This document shows, piece after piece, positions 1-8,481 of a stretch of 64,000 nt of DNA. Both the position numbers and the translations under genes were made by a program. The stretch comes from CAWDMC01 sp963803295 (GTDB taxonomy: Bacteria; Acidobacteriota; Terriglobia; UBA7540). The notes beneath the pieces were generated by a model, which did no database searches, was not told the DNA's origin, and saw only the letters and a program-made list of their open reading frames with translations. Positions within the stretch are counted from its first letter, which is position 1. The number at the start of each line of letters is the position of its first letter. Location: assembly GCA_963803295.1 (NCBI GenBank), contig CAWDMC010000028.1, forward strand, positions 434,001 to 498,000. The letters are read 5' to 3'.

Positions 1-1
1 G

Positions 2-596
2 CTCGGTCACGGGCAAGTCTGGGCTCTAGTGCTTTCGCGGTTGTTGGCCGACCCGGTCTGGTGGTTTTACGTCTTCTGGCTGCCCGAGTATCTGACACGC
101 GAGCGCCACTTTAATCTCCAGATATCGGCTACTTTTGCTGGATCCCCTTCCTCACCGGAGGTCTGGGCAACTTTGTAGGAGGGTGGCTCTCCGGCCATCT
201 GATTCGGCGCAGCCGGCCCGTGCTCAAATCGCGCGGCGTCGTCATGTTCCTGAGCGCTGCGACAATGCTTGCGCGAATTCCCGCCGTGCTCACCCGTGAT
301 TCCTACGTGTCACTCGCGCTCATCAGCCTTGCAACGTTTGCGTACTCTTGTTGGGCGGTGAATATTCTCACCTTGCCCGCCGATCTCTTTCCGAACGCCT
401 GCGTGGCGTCCGTCTCCGGCCTAGCGGAACCGGCGGCGCCTCAGGGGAAATGGCTTTTACCCTCCTGGTCGGATATCTGCTCGACCGCTTTTCTTACCTT
501 CCCTGGTTTGTTGCGGCGGGATTGATGCCCCTTATCGCCGCCAGCATCATCTTCTGGGGTATCCGACCAGGGCCGGTCCGGGAGAAGACAACTTAG
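2..596 (+). pseudogene. MFS transporter, C-terminal part, frameshifted
   Basis: The three forward frames read in succession give one continuous major facilitator protein: a segment with VWWFYVFWLPEYL, then WIPFLTGGLGNFVGGW, then a tail with FTLLVGYLLDRFSY. Joining them needs one frame change near base 120 and another near base 420, so the gene is broken or the sequence has two errors. The pieces cover the last half of a 12-helix transporter and resemble the hexuronate/sugar-acid (ExuT-like) branch, which is inferred from the WLPEYL-type segment only. The 5' part lies outside the window. A LacI regulator and a sugar hydrolase remnant follow, so it was probably a sugar uptake gene. Ends with TAG at 594-596. 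Confidence 0.7.
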
Positions 597-614
597 CTTG
601 GTGGTCAACGATGG

Positions 615-634
615 ATTCCCGCTTGCGTGGGAAT
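615..634. repeat. REP-like palindrome (ATTCCCGC..GTGGGAAT)
   Basis: Short inverted repeat of the widespread 'ATTCCCGC-tt-GCGGGAAT' kind, with one mismatch in the stem. Such palindromes are scattered between genes in many genomes. It lies about 20 bases after the transporter stop and could act as a weak transcript end. The rest of 597-884 shows no gene I can support. Confidence 0.45.
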
Positions 635-884
635 GAGGGCCTTCGGAGCCGCCGTTTTGTCCGAAATAGTGCCTGCGGTGAACGATTCAACGGGGTCGAC
701 GATGGTAGATCGCCACTACGGGTGCCGGTGAAGCCCGGCACAACGTCACCCGCGGCAACTGGTCCTCTCTGCCATGAAAATTGCAGCGGCGGTCTCGGGT
801 TTTCAAGGTCTTAGGCCAGTAGCCACCTGGTCCAGCGTGACGCGATAGCCCAGGCGTTATAGGCGACGGACCACGTTATGCTTC

Positions 885-1200
885 AGGTGGTTGTTGGTTC
901 AAGCGATCGAGATAATCGAGATACAGGTCGCCGAGAGCGTTGTACGAGACTTGGTCAGACAGCATGTAGTAGTTCCAAAACCCGTTGCAACTCGGGAATC
1001 TTGGTGCGCAGACGTCCTTTGGCCATTGCCGCCATTTTTTCGGGTTCGATTCCCCTTCCGCCAAAGCCCGCATCATCTGCATCCCCGAGACCCTGAACAC
1101 GTCACTGGCCACACCGGCCAGCTCGATATTGGCCGTTTCCAGCACCTCCACAACCCGGTTACGCTCCGCGCTCCGGCTCTCCACCAGCGCGGGTACTCTC
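885..1200 (-). pseudogene. IS110-family transposase remnant
   Basis: Reading from 1200 downward gives RNRVVEVLETANIELAGVAS, typical of the C-terminal half of IS110-type transposases just before the transposase_20 helix-hairpin-helix part. Near base 1065 the family sequence jumps to another frame, which continues as MAAMAKGRLRTKIPELQRVL, also characteristic of IS110. Neither the DEDD catalytic N-terminus nor element ends are present. This is a truncated, frameshifted fossil of an insertion sequence, in keeping with the other broken genes nearby. Confidence 0.7.
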
Positions 1201-1891
1201 GGCTGCGCAGCAGCGCGGCTGTGAAGAGATTTTCAGATTTTCACAATGGCCGACCTTCTAGCGGGAGTAATGAGTAAGTATTGGCCATCGCGGGACAGAG
1301 AAGCCGGACATTCGGGCCAGTATACTTTAACTTTTGCAATCCACTCTGCTATCGTCTGCCGGAACCTTGAGCAGCGGGAAGTATATCGCCTGGAGCTATG
1401 ATCTACAAGGAGCAATTAATCGTTTCATACATGGCCGAAAGCAAGCCAAAAATGGATAACCGGAACTTGTTCCGACCCGGCGACCTAGCCGCAGGCGCAA
1501 TGTCCGCATCACATTGATCCTAAGGAGGAATTAAGGTATTTGGAGAGCTGGTCTTTGATCTCGATCTGACTACCGCATTGAGTCCTAGGGGAGGTTCTAT
1601 GATCTAATAATCGTTTAATACAGGATTGACAAGAGCTTGTGGTAAGTGATACACCCAGCTTGGAACCAAAATGGAGCCCCGGAGCACAAGCCGCATTCGT
1701 CCGAAATCCTGGTGAGATCGACTCATGCTTCGCCTGCGGGATCCGGGATCTCCTTCAATGAGGTGGGTTCGGTCAGGCTAGCGGCGAGATCAAGAGTTAT
1801 CTAATCGTTATTTTGGCCAAAACGGGATTCTGATATCATGATCTCATCGGGATATAAGCATTACCCAAAATCCAGGTTCATTGAGGCGCGC
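1201..1891. promoter_or_regulatory. Gene-free region upstream of LacI regulator with repeated AATCGTT motif
   Basis: No convincing gene lies here. The heptamer AATCGTT occurs three times, at about 1417-1423, 1608-1614 and 1803-1809, the last some 80 bases before the regulator start. Its central CG within an A/T-rich half-palindrome resembles operators of LacI-family proteins, so these may be sites for the regulator encoded next to it. A possible promoter has TTGACA at 1626-1631. The operator role is inference. Confidence 0.3.
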
Positions 1892-2932
1892 GTGTACACC
1901 ATACGTGATATTGCCAGGCTCGCCGACGTTTCCACGGCAACGGTATCGGGCGTTATTAATGGAAAAGGGAACGTTAGTGAGGGACTGAAGAAGCGGGTCG
2001 TCGCCGCCATGGAGGCATTGGATTATCATCCTGATCAGGTTGCGCGCAGCCTCAAAGTGCGGCGGACGTACACGATCGGGATGCTCATTCCCGACGTCAC
2101 GAACCCCTTTTTCACGGACGTGATGCGGGGTGTTGAAGATGAAGCCCGCAAAAGCGGCTACTCGGTTATTTTCTGCAATTCCAATGAAGACGCAGAGCTG
2201 GAAAGCCTTCATCTGAACACGCTGTTTGCGCGACGTGTCGATGGAGTGTTGCTGGCTCCTACAGGAACGCTGGTGGCCGAAGAACGCCTTCTGAAGCGGC
2301 GGTTCCCCCTGGTGTTCTTCGATCGCGTACCGCCGGCCTATTCCGGAGCCGCGGTCGTGACCGACAACGCGGGCGCTTCGCGCGAAGCCACGCGCCACTT
2401 GATCCTCCTCGGACACACGCGCATTGCTATCATCACGGGCCGGCTTGATATGTCAAACGCTGCGGCCAGGCTGGAAGGATTCCGTCAAATGCTGCAGGAA
2501 GCGAGACTCCCGCTTCCCGAAGAGTATCTGAAACATGGGGACTTCAAGCTGGAGAGTGGTTATCGGAGCGGGTTGGAACTGATGCAGCTTCCCCACCCTC
2601 CCACGGCCATCTTCTGCTGCAATAACATCATGACGCTTGGGCTGATGCGGGCTCTGGGTGAATTGCGGGTGCCCTGTCCCGAGCGAGTAAGCGTACTTGG
2701 CTTCGATGACTTTGACTGGACCGCGAGTTTCAGCCCGCATCTGACCACAATCGCTCAGCCGACCTACGAGATGGGCAGGAAGGCAACCGAGATCCTGGTG
2801 CTGAAAATCCAGCGAGGAAAGGATGAAATCGAGGACGCTTTGGATCAGGTGATCATCCTGCCGAACGAGCTGCGAGTTCGCGACTCGACGACTCCCCCGA
2901 AGGGCGCTATGCCCGTATCCGTGAGCGCCTGA
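1892..2932 (+). CDS. LacI-family transcriptional regulator
   Basis: Sugar-responsive DNA-binding repressor. The N-terminus reads YTIRDIARLADVSTATVSGV, the helix-turn-helix of LacI proteins, followed by the hinge region (DYHPDQVARSL, about residues 45-55) and a periplasmic-binding-protein-like effector domain (IGMLIPDVTNPFF, then GFDDFDWT near residue 285). About 346 residues, the normal family length. I prefer the GTG at 1892 because TTGAGG precedes it by 6 bases and LacI proteins usually begin within a few residues of 'TIKDIA'. An in-frame ATG at 1838 would add 18 residues that fit no family member. Flanked by remnants of a transporter and a DUF2961 hydrolase, so it may be an orphan regulator of a decayed sugar operon. 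Confidence 0.92.
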   Translation: MYTIRDIARLADVSTATVSGVINGKGNVSEGLKKRVVAAMEALDYHPDQVARSLKVRRTYTIGMLIPDVTNPFFTDVMRGVEDEARKSGYSVIFCNSNEDAELESLHLNTLFARRVDGVLLAPTGTLVAEERLLKRRFPLVFFDRVPPAYSGAAVVTDNAGASREATRHLILLGHTRIAIITGRLDMSNAAARLEGFRQMLQEARLPLPEEYLKHGDFKLESGYRSGLELMQLPHPPTAIFCCNNIMTLGLMRALGELRVPCPERVSVLGFDDFDWTASFSPHLTTIAQPTYEMGRKATEILVLKIQRGKDEIEDALDQVIILPNELRVRDSTTPPKGAMPVSVSA

Positions 2933-2954
2933 GCGAGTCATTCCTCTTCAGGCC

Positions 2955-3534
2955 ATGTTCCTGGGCACGAAAGACCCAAGCCGCCAGGCTGTGCCTTCGA
3001 TGATCCTCGCTGCTGTTTGGAATCAGCGTCCCTGCGTTCACGGAAACGATCAGCGTCGAGGCCCTCCTGCAGGAAATGGTGGACTTCGAGAATTTGCTCG
3101 AAGGCCCAAGCCCCCGTACAAAGAGGCTATGTCCAGCAGCTATAGCCGTGGGAGCCACCCGGATGATGATGCCTGGCTCGACAACGCCGACGTAGGACAG
3201 TACGTTCGCACCGAAATCAACTAAGGTCGGAGAGAGTACGTCCTCGCGGATCTGAAGGGACCTGGCGCCGTCACGTGCTTCTGGTCGGCCAAGCCCAACA
3301 AGGTGAACCTCACCCGATTCTATTTCGATGGTGAGATCCAGCCCCGGCTTGCGGTTCCACTAGCCGGGCTATTCACAGAAGACAGCGCGGTTCGGGACAG
3401 AGTTCTCCTACATCAGCGGAGCGGGCAGCAATCTCTATTATCCGATCCGGAACACGACCTCACTCAAGATCACGGTTGAGGAGACGAAGGCGCGCGAGGG
3501 AGAGAAGCTCAAAGCAATCAGGCTCTATTACTAA
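2955..3534 (+). pseudogene. DUF2961 (GH172-type) hydrolase N-terminal remnant
   Basis: Pieces in different frames assemble into the start of a DUF2961 protein: ISVEALLQEMVDFENLLEGP, then SSSYSRGSHPDDDAWLDNAD and VGQYVRTEIN, then YVLADLKGPGAVTCFWSA and FYFDGEIQP, and finally FSYISGAGSNLYYPI and LKAIRLYY. Joining them needs frame changes near 3115 and 3400 and passes an in-frame TAA at 3222-3224. The family (GH172, fructan/arabinan-type glycosidases) is normally about 350-400 residues, so the C-terminal half is missing too. With the neighbouring LacI gene it suggests a lost sugar-degradation operon. Confidence 0.7.
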
Positions 3535-3542
3535 TGTGACGT

Positions 3543-3875
3543 ATGAAGCCAGAGGAAATTATCAGCCAACTCGAAACGTTGGCGCGGTCCTTCGGTGGCG
3601 CCGTGCTCTGTGTGGCCTTTCCAGATCGTACTGGTTTTCTCTTCAGCCGGGAGGAGAGCAAGCTCGAGGTTCTGACGCAGCTTATTGCGCAAGGCGCGAG
3701 TCCGGTCGCTTTCCTCCATCAGGTTCAGCACGGCCAGGGACTAGAAGTTGTGGCAACGCCGCTGAAGACCGTCGAAAACGCGCCCGGAATTGGTGATTAC
3801 CTCGAGACGATCATCGCCTGGTACCGCGGAATGCTTGCGGAAGACGGCCTGGCGGCGCGCGGGGCGGTCAACTGA
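3543..3875 (+). CDS. Conserved-looking hypothetical protein (110 aa)
   Basis: Small soluble protein without signal peptide or membrane segment and with no domain I recognise. The sequence is balanced, with mixed helix- and strand-like stretches (EEIISQLETLARSFGGA, then VLCVAFPDRTGFLFS), and does not look like antisense noise. Its stop is three bases before the next reading frame, which suggests a two-gene transcript. The start follows the DUF2961 remnant by only a few bases, and no strong ribosome site is visible. Confidence 0.5.
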   Translation: MKPEEIISQLETLARSFGGAVLCVAFPDRTGFLFSREESKLEVLTQLIAQGASPVAFLHQVQHGQGLEVVATPLKTVENAPGIGDYLETIIAWYRGMLAEDGLAARGAVN

Positions 3876-3878
3876 GGA

Positions 3879-4175
3879 GTGATCATACTTGAACTGCGGA
3901 AGAAGATTCTGGCGCTGCTTGCCAGATTCGCCAGCCTGGACTATAGCGCCGTGAGAAATATCATCCTGTTTGAACCTGGCGCCTATTCGTACAAGGCTGA
4001 GTCTGATCTTCGCCTCGCCCTGCAAGGCCTGATGGCGGACGGCCGGCTTATCAGTCAATCGATCTGGGGCCCTTATCGCCTCGCCTCAGAGAAGCCAGGG
4101 GCAGCGCGCATGGCAGCCGCCAGCGTACGCGATCGGCTGAAAGGTGGGGCGAAGGTACGTCCAAAATCGGGATAG
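3879..4175 (+). CDS. Hypothetical protein, possible winged-helix fold (98 aa)
   Basis: Starts with GTG three bases after the stop of the preceding small gene, whose TGAGGA could serve as ribosome site, so the two are probably co-transcribed. The middle (SDLRLALQGLMADGRLISQS, then IWGPYRL) resembles the recognition helix and wing of a small winged-helix domain, and the C-terminus is basic (RDRLKGGAKVRPKSG). Both points are suggestive only. No family recognised. Confidence 0.5.
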   Translation: MIILELRKKILALLARFASLDYSAVRNIILFEPGAYSYKAESDLRLALQGLMADGRLISQSIWGPYRLASEKPGAARMAAASVRDRLKGGAKVRPKSG

Positions 4176-4206
4176 GCCGAATTTTCGCGCGGGCGGGGTG
4201 ATCGTC

Positions 4207-4512
4207 TCAGTCCAGGTGACGGTCAAGGAGGAGAGTCAACTTGGCAACGAGCGGCAGTGCTTCCCACCTCTCGGGGAGGATCCGCTCAACCTCACTCTCG
4301 GAAAGTGTCGCGGCCGGCGACACAGACAAAGGCCCAAGCGATGGTCGTGGAGCGCGACTATCCGTCGATAGACCAACTTTTTTGAAGGCCGGGGCGTCAT
4401 GACCATTTCCATTCGCTGATGAGGTTTTGCCGGCGGGCGCCTCAGCGCGATCGGCTTCCGCCTCGAGGCTGTGAAGGGTGTGGCCGTTGTGCTTCTTTAG
4501 CCGGTGGTGCAC
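4207..4512 (-). CDS. Hypothetical protein, possibly 3' part of a split gene
   Basis: 101-residue frame rich in Pro, Ser and Gly in the middle and ending with SESEVERILPERWEALPLVA followed by KLTLLLDRHLD, which looks like a genuine helical segment. It overlaps the end of the upstream minus-strand frame by 16 bases. The upstream frame ends in a helix-turn-helix-like stretch, so one frameshift would merge both into a ~185-residue protein. I cannot tell a natural overlap from a broken gene. Confidence 0.35.
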   Translation of the reverse strand: MHHRLKKHNGHTLHSLEAEADRAEAPAGKTSSANGNGHDAPAFKKVGLSTDSRAPRPSLGPLSVSPAATLSESEVERILPERWEALPLVAKLTLLLDRHLD

Positions 4513-4772
4513 CGTCGCACCTCAGCCGCAATCTCTCGCTGCGTCTTGCCGGCGGCGAAAAGCTCCCGGATCCGGTCGTCGTCCAAGCCAGTATGCATAT
4601 CTTCCTCCAGTTTTCTGAGGGCCCGGGCCTCGAGCCTGGCCACGAGCGCGCGCATCATGCCGATCGGCACCGGCTCGCGGGATCCCGGCGGAAGTCCGAG
4701 TTGTTTGCGAGTTGCCGGGTTGCCGTCGACGAAGCGCATGTCGCCAATGATAACAGTGCGGGCAAGCCACAT
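4497..4772 (-). CDS. Hypothetical protein with helix-turn-helix-like C-terminus
   Basis: 91 residues. The stretch DDRIRELFAAGKTQREIAAE near the C-terminus has the spacing of a resolvase/transposase-like helix-turn-helix (two helices around an AGKT turn). The preceding part (MMRALVARLEARALRKLEED) is a charged helix. The frame stops just where a longer protein would be expected and overlaps the next minus-strand frame, so a frameshift is possible. Function unknown; DNA binding is only inferred from the motif. Confidence 0.4.
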   Translation of the reverse strand: MWLARTVIIGDMRFVDGNPATRKQLGLPPGSREPVPIGMMRALVARLEARALRKLEEDMHTGLDDDRIRELFAAGKTQREIAAEVRRCTTG

Positions 4773-4958
4773 TGAATCAGTCAGAGGGGGATGGGGGCTT
4801 TTTCTACAAACCGATGACCTTTGTAACCGCCGCGCAGTCGAATACGAAAATCCGCGAAATTGAAATCCATTTTTCAGATTCAGATAGCTTTTCGCCAGTA
4901 TTCATGCGGGTTTATGAATTGAAGACGTTGGAAACCCAAGCACGAGACTTACAATCAC

Positions 4959-5519
4959 GTGATTTCCGATGACTTGCTACGATGGGAGTATGACCAAACC
5001 CAAGCACACACGAAAGCCGAGTCCGGCCGCCTGGGAGGCCTCGCCAGGACCCGCCAGAAGGCCCGAGCAGCCAAAGAGAACGGTTCCCTCGGAGGCCGCA
5101 CGCCTGCATGGCTGGTGCAACAGCGGCAGTGGCAAGAAATCCTTCGCCAGCGCTTGCGGGCGCAAGCAAGAAAGCTGAGAAGAGCTGGCAAGCCGGCCGC
5201 CTGGCTCGGTAAACTGCACGACGCCCGCGAACTAATAGGCGGTACAGAACAAGACTCCCGTAGCAGCGCCGTGCACGGTCGAATAGCAGATAATCGGCAT
5301 GGGGGACGGATTGATGAAGAAACCATGGTGGGTGCGGTTGGCGGGCTGGTTCTTCTGGTTTGGGGTGGGCTGGATGGTGCTGCTGGTTTGCGGCGCCGCG
5401 ACACACATGCCAGGAGCAGCAGGCCTCCTTCTGATAGGACTTCCGCTCTACGTGAGCTTCTGTGCCGCCTGCCTGGTGGTCTGGATGGTGGGGAGCTTAG
5501 TAGCTTGGGCGATCAATAA
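4959..5519 (+). CDS. Hypothetical small basic protein (GRLGG..SLGGR motif)
   Basis: The first ~100 residues contain ESGRLGGLARTRQKARAAKE followed by NGSLGGRTP, a pattern seen in small basic hypothetical proteins that repeat a 'GxLGGxxR' unit. This is followed by WQEILRQRLRAQARKLRRAG. That part looks coding. The remainder overlaps the next, better supported gene (start 5314) in another frame, so the true gene probably ends near 5300 through a sequence error or decay. No known function. Confidence 0.3.
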   Translation: MISDDLLRWEYDQTQAHTKAESGRLGGLARTRQKARAAKENGSLGGRTPAWLVQQRQWQEILRQRLRAQARKLRRAGKPAAWLGKLHDARELIGGTEQDSRSSAVHGRIADNRHGGRIDEETMVGAVGGLVLLVWGGLDGAAGLRRRDTHARSSRPPSDRTSALRELLCRLPGGLDGGELSSLGDQ

Positions 5520-5847
5520 GAACGCTCGGCAGCAAGCCGCGATATTGCGTGAACTACTGCCACGCAAGCCGGAACCCGCATCGAGTTTGATCGCTGATCT
5601 ACCACTGCGACCGTCAGCGCCGCAAAGTGGAAGAGCAACCTGCCAAGCGTGCGGCCAGCGGGCCGCCGAGTTCTTCTGTACGGTGCACGGCGTCCCGCTG
5701 TGTGTGGCCGATCTCAACGCCCATGATTCGCCGCAGTGCGTTTACGTGCCATGCTCCAGGGTGAGTGTTGTGTCAAGTGGAAGCACCAAGAGTCAGCGCA
5801 GGTCGGCGAGTAGTGTCCTGGGCTTGCTCGACACCGAGATCAGATAG
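5314..5847 (+). CDS. Membrane protein with C-terminal zinc-binding (B-box-like) motif
   Basis: About 177 residues. Two hydrophobic segments lie near the N-terminus (WFFWFGVGWMVLLVCG, then LLLIGLPLYVSFCAACLVV), and a charged linker follows. The C-terminal half holds CQACGQRAAEFFC, then HGVPLC, then H and C, a Cys/His spacing like B-box or other small zinc-binding modules. I start at the ATG at 5314 because GGGGGA lies 6 bases upstream; an ATG at 5299 is in frame. The zinc site would face the cytoplasm if the N-terminus is inside. Function unknown. Confidence 0.6.
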   Translation: MKKPWWVRLAGWFFWFGVGWMVLLVCGAATHMPGAAGLLLIGLPLYVSFCAACLVVWMVGSLVAWAINKNARQQAAILRELLPRKPEPASSLIADLPLRPSAPQSGRATCQACGQRAAEFFCTVHGVPLCVADLNAHDSPQCVYVPCSRVSVVSSGSTKSQRRSASSVLGLLDTEIR

Positions 5848-6105
5848 CTCATAAATTGGTTCACTGTCCATTGAAGGTTTCCCGCCCTGCGCTGTCAGAG
5901 AAGTCCCCCCCAAGCTGTTTTCTCCTTTTGTCGATGTCCGCAAACCTGAATCGGCTATCTGGCAGCCTCGGGATCGGCGGAGAACGGTCGCAAAAACTTT
6001 GACCTGAACCCTCAAAATGCTGACACAGCGCTGACACGGCACTCATAGCGTCTCTTCGTGATCGTTTCTCTCTAGCTGTATTATGCTGAATTTACTAGGT
6101 TTATC

Positions 6106-6181
6106 TGGTGAGCCGTGAGGGAATCGAACCCCCAACCTACTGATTAAGAGTCAGTTGCTCTACCAATTGAGCTAACGGCCC
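6106..6181 (-). tRNA. tRNA-Lys (anticodon CUU)
   Basis: Reading the minus strand, acceptor arm GGGCCGU pairs with ACGGCUC, the D arm is GCUC..GAGC, the anticodon stem encloses loop CUCUUAA (anticodon CUU), and the T arm has GGGGGUUCGAUUCCCUC. The 3' ACCA is encoded. The 258 bases before it (5848-6105) and the 319 after it (6182-6500) show no gene I can support. Confidence 0.95.
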
Positions 6182-6500
6182 CGTCGCGCCTGGGATTCTT
6201 CCCGAAAGAACCCGACGCTTGAAAGTGTAACACAACTCCCGCTCTTCTTCTCCAAGCGTCCCCACGAATAGCATGGGCATCACACAGCGAAAGCCCAATT
6301 AAGTGCGGAAAGTCGCGCTGCGCTTGCAACGAAGATCCCCCCATCCACAACGGTTCTTACTGCAGGCAGCGGAAATCTTTCTCAATCAGGAGCGAGGGAA
6401 CTGCACTACCAGGCGTGGTGGCGGCGATCCCGGTTTCGTCGGGAATCCAGCCCCTCGCGAACTACGCCTTGGCGGGATTTGCATCCGCCGTCGAGCCGAT

Positions 6501-7409
6501 TCACGTGATTCGCCAGCTTCCCGAATAGACGTTGAACCTGCTTCCTCTGACGAAGCCCAGCAAGGTCATCCGGAAGCGCTGGGCAACCTCGACTGCCAGA
6601 CTCGAAGGCGCCCCCACCGCGGCTAGAATCGGAATCCCGGCCATGACGGCCTTTTGTACCAGCTCAAAGCCCGCCCGCCCACTTACAAAAATCAGGGACT
6701 CTTCAAACGGCAAGGATTTCTCGCGCAGACCGTGGCCGATAAGCTTGTCCACGGCGTTGTGCCGGCCGACATCTTCGCGCAATCCGAGCAAGCGGCCGTC
6801 GGCCGAAAAAAGCGCGGCCGCGTGGAGCCCACCCGTCCGGTCAAAAACCGCCTGCGACGTGCGGACTATCTCCGGCAGGCGATAGATAAGATCCGCGCGG
6901 AACACGGGCCCGGGTTCCCGCAATGTGCGGCGAGGTTTGGTTTCGAGGGCGCAGATGGAGGCCTTGCCACAGACACCGCAACTGGAAGTGGTGTAGAAGT
7001 TGCGCTGAACGCGTACCGGATCGACTTCGACGCCTGGCTTGAGATGGGCAACCACGGAGTTCCCCGATCGTTCGGAGCCGATACCAGCGCCGGCGCCAGG
7101 ACCGGCGCCATTGTGCCCGCGCCCGATCGAGAGAATCTGCTCCACGTTGTCCACGATTCCTTCGGTGAATAGAAACCCAATTGCCAGGTCAAGATCATTG
7201 CCCGGAGTTCGCATGGTGATGGACAGCGGCTTCCCGTTAAGGTGGATTTCTAGCGGCTCCTCCACCGCAAGCACATCTTGGCGGAAAATGGACGATCCTG
7301 CCTCGATCGTTTCGACGGGAGCGATCTTCGTGTTGTGCGCCTCAGGCTCGACACCGGAGTTTAGGCCAGTCTCATTCGTGCCAGTCTCGGTTGCAAGATC
7401 ATCATGCAC
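6501..7409 (-). CDS. fdhD: Formate dehydrogenase accessory sulfurtransferase FdhD
   Basis: Transfers sulfur from the cysteine desulfurase IscS to the molybdenum cofactor so that formate dehydrogenase becomes active. Diagnostic features are EEPLEIHLNGKPL, the sulfur-carrying CxxC loop in SSCGVCGKAS, GGLHAAALF, EDVGRHNAVDKLIG and FVSGRAGFELVQKA. I choose GTG at 7409 as start: AAGGAGG lies 5 bases upstream and overlaps the TGA of the preceding gene. About 302 residues. A Gly/Ala-rich insert (GAGPGAGAGIG) sits where most homologues are shorter. Last gene of the formate dehydrogenase operon. Confidence 0.95.
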   Translation of the reverse strand: MHDDLATETGTNETGLNSGVEPEAHNTKIAPVETIEAGSSIFRQDVLAVEEPLEIHLNGKPLSITMRTPGNDLDLAIGFLFTEGIVDNVEQILSIGRGHNGAGPGAGAGIGSERSGNSVVAHLKPGVEVDPVRVQRNFYTTSSCGVCGKASICALETKPRRTLREPGPVFRADLIYRLPEIVRTSQAVFDRTGGLHAAALFSADGRLLGLREDVGRHNAVDKLIGHGLREKSLPFEESLIFVSGRAGFELVQKAVMAGIPILAAVGAPSSLAVEVAQRFRMTLLGFVRGSRFNVYSGSWRIT

Positions 7410-7420
7410 AAACTCCTCCT

Positions 7421-8455
7421 TCAGCGCCCGTCGGAGGGTCCGCGGCCTTTCTCCCGGATCTGTACAAACTGCCAACCGAAACGTCCCTTAATACATAGAT
7501 TGCCATGAGTCACGCCGTTCTCGGTAGGGGAACAAACCTTGACAATCTTCTCATCCTGAACGTGAAGGGTCAGAGTGCACCCTACACCGCAGTAGGGGCA
7601 GACGGTGTCCGTCGAGGTCTGGCGCGATTCATCCCAGGTTCCGGCCTGGCGCAGGTTGTATTCGCTCACGAACATTAACGCTCCTGTAGGACACACTCCA
7701 ATGCAGTTTCCGCAGTAGACACAGGCGGAGTCGGGAAGGGGGACTGTGTACTCTGTCGAAATATGCGCATCGAAGCCGCGGCCAGCCACAGCGATGGCGA
7801 AGGTATTCTGAGCGTCGGCGCCGCATGCCTCCACACACTTGTAGCAGAGGATACACTTGCTGTAATCCCGCAGGTAGAGCTCATTGTCGATCTTCACGGG
7901 CTGGGAGACAGTGGCGGCCTGGGATCCGTCTGCCGGAGCGTGGAAACCCGGACGCGCTGCGTCCCGAAGGCTGGAGGGTGCCTGCTGCGGTCCAAACCGT
8001 TCTGGACGGGCTCCGTACCGGTCCATATATGCCTGAATCTGGGGTGATGCCGATACGTCCACCGAGGAGGCGAGGAATTCCAGTATCAGCCGGCGGCTGA
8101 GCTGAACACGTTCCGAATCGGTTCTCACGACCATGCCGTCTTCTACTTTGCGCGAGCAGGCGGGGACGAGCGTCCGCGAACCCTCCACCTCCACAACGCA
8201 AATGCGGCAGGCATTGACCGGCGTCAGCGTCTCGAGGTAGCAGAGAGTTGGCATGTCGATAGCGGCCTCTCTCGCCGCCTGGAGCAGCGTGGTTCCCTCG
8301 GGTACTGACACCTCCCTGCCATTGAGGGTTATGCGTATCGGTCGCTGGGGAGATGCGGAGGGCAGGACAGGAAAGGGGCTCTGGGGGAGGGGAACTAGGC
8401 CTTGCGCCGGCTCAACCGTAAGTGGCAAGACAACCGGTTCTTCCAGTTGACTCAT
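7421..8455 (-). CDS. Formate dehydrogenase Fe-S subunit (detached N-terminal region of the alpha subunit)
   Basis: 344 residues carrying the electron-relay half normally fused to the front of NAD-dependent formate dehydrogenase alpha. It has a [2Fe-2S] ferredoxin domain (C72, ACRIC, C~100), two [4Fe-4S] motifs (CILCYKCVEAC and CVYCGNCIGVC, about residues 185-245) and the first molybdopterin-oxidoreductase cluster motif CPYCGVGC with LCIKG. The protein stops there, just before the catalytic domain would start. Start ATG 8455 has AAGGAG 7 bases upstream. The stop is followed by fdhD and 26 bases separate it from the NuoEF fusion. The missing catalytic half is encoded at the front of the operon. 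The tail IREKG matches the start region of that gene, suggesting a rearrangement. Confidence 0.9.
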   Translation of the reverse strand: MSQLEEPVVLPLTVEPAQGLVPLPQSPFPVLPSASPQRPIRITLNGREVSVPEGTTLLQAAREAAIDMPTLCYLETLTPVNACRICVVEVEGSRTLVPACSRKVEDGMVVRTDSERVQLSRRLILEFLASSVDVSASPQIQAYMDRYGARPERFGPQQAPSSLRDAARPGFHAPADGSQAATVSQPVKIDNELYLRDYSKCILCYKCVEACGADAQNTFAIAVAGRGFDAHISTEYTVPLPDSACVYCGNCIGVCPTGALMFVSEYNLRQAGTWDESRQTSTDTVCPYCGVGCTLTLHVQDEKIVKVCSPTENGVTHGNLCIKGRFGWQFVQIREKGRGPSDGR

Positions 8456-8481
8456 GAATTGCTCCTTGCTTAGTTCGGGCT

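Noticed and set aside
1233..1415. 60-codon minus-strand frame with WD40/PD40-like look (SRDGQYLL)
   Set aside because: Only one short motif-like stretch and no continuation in any frame.
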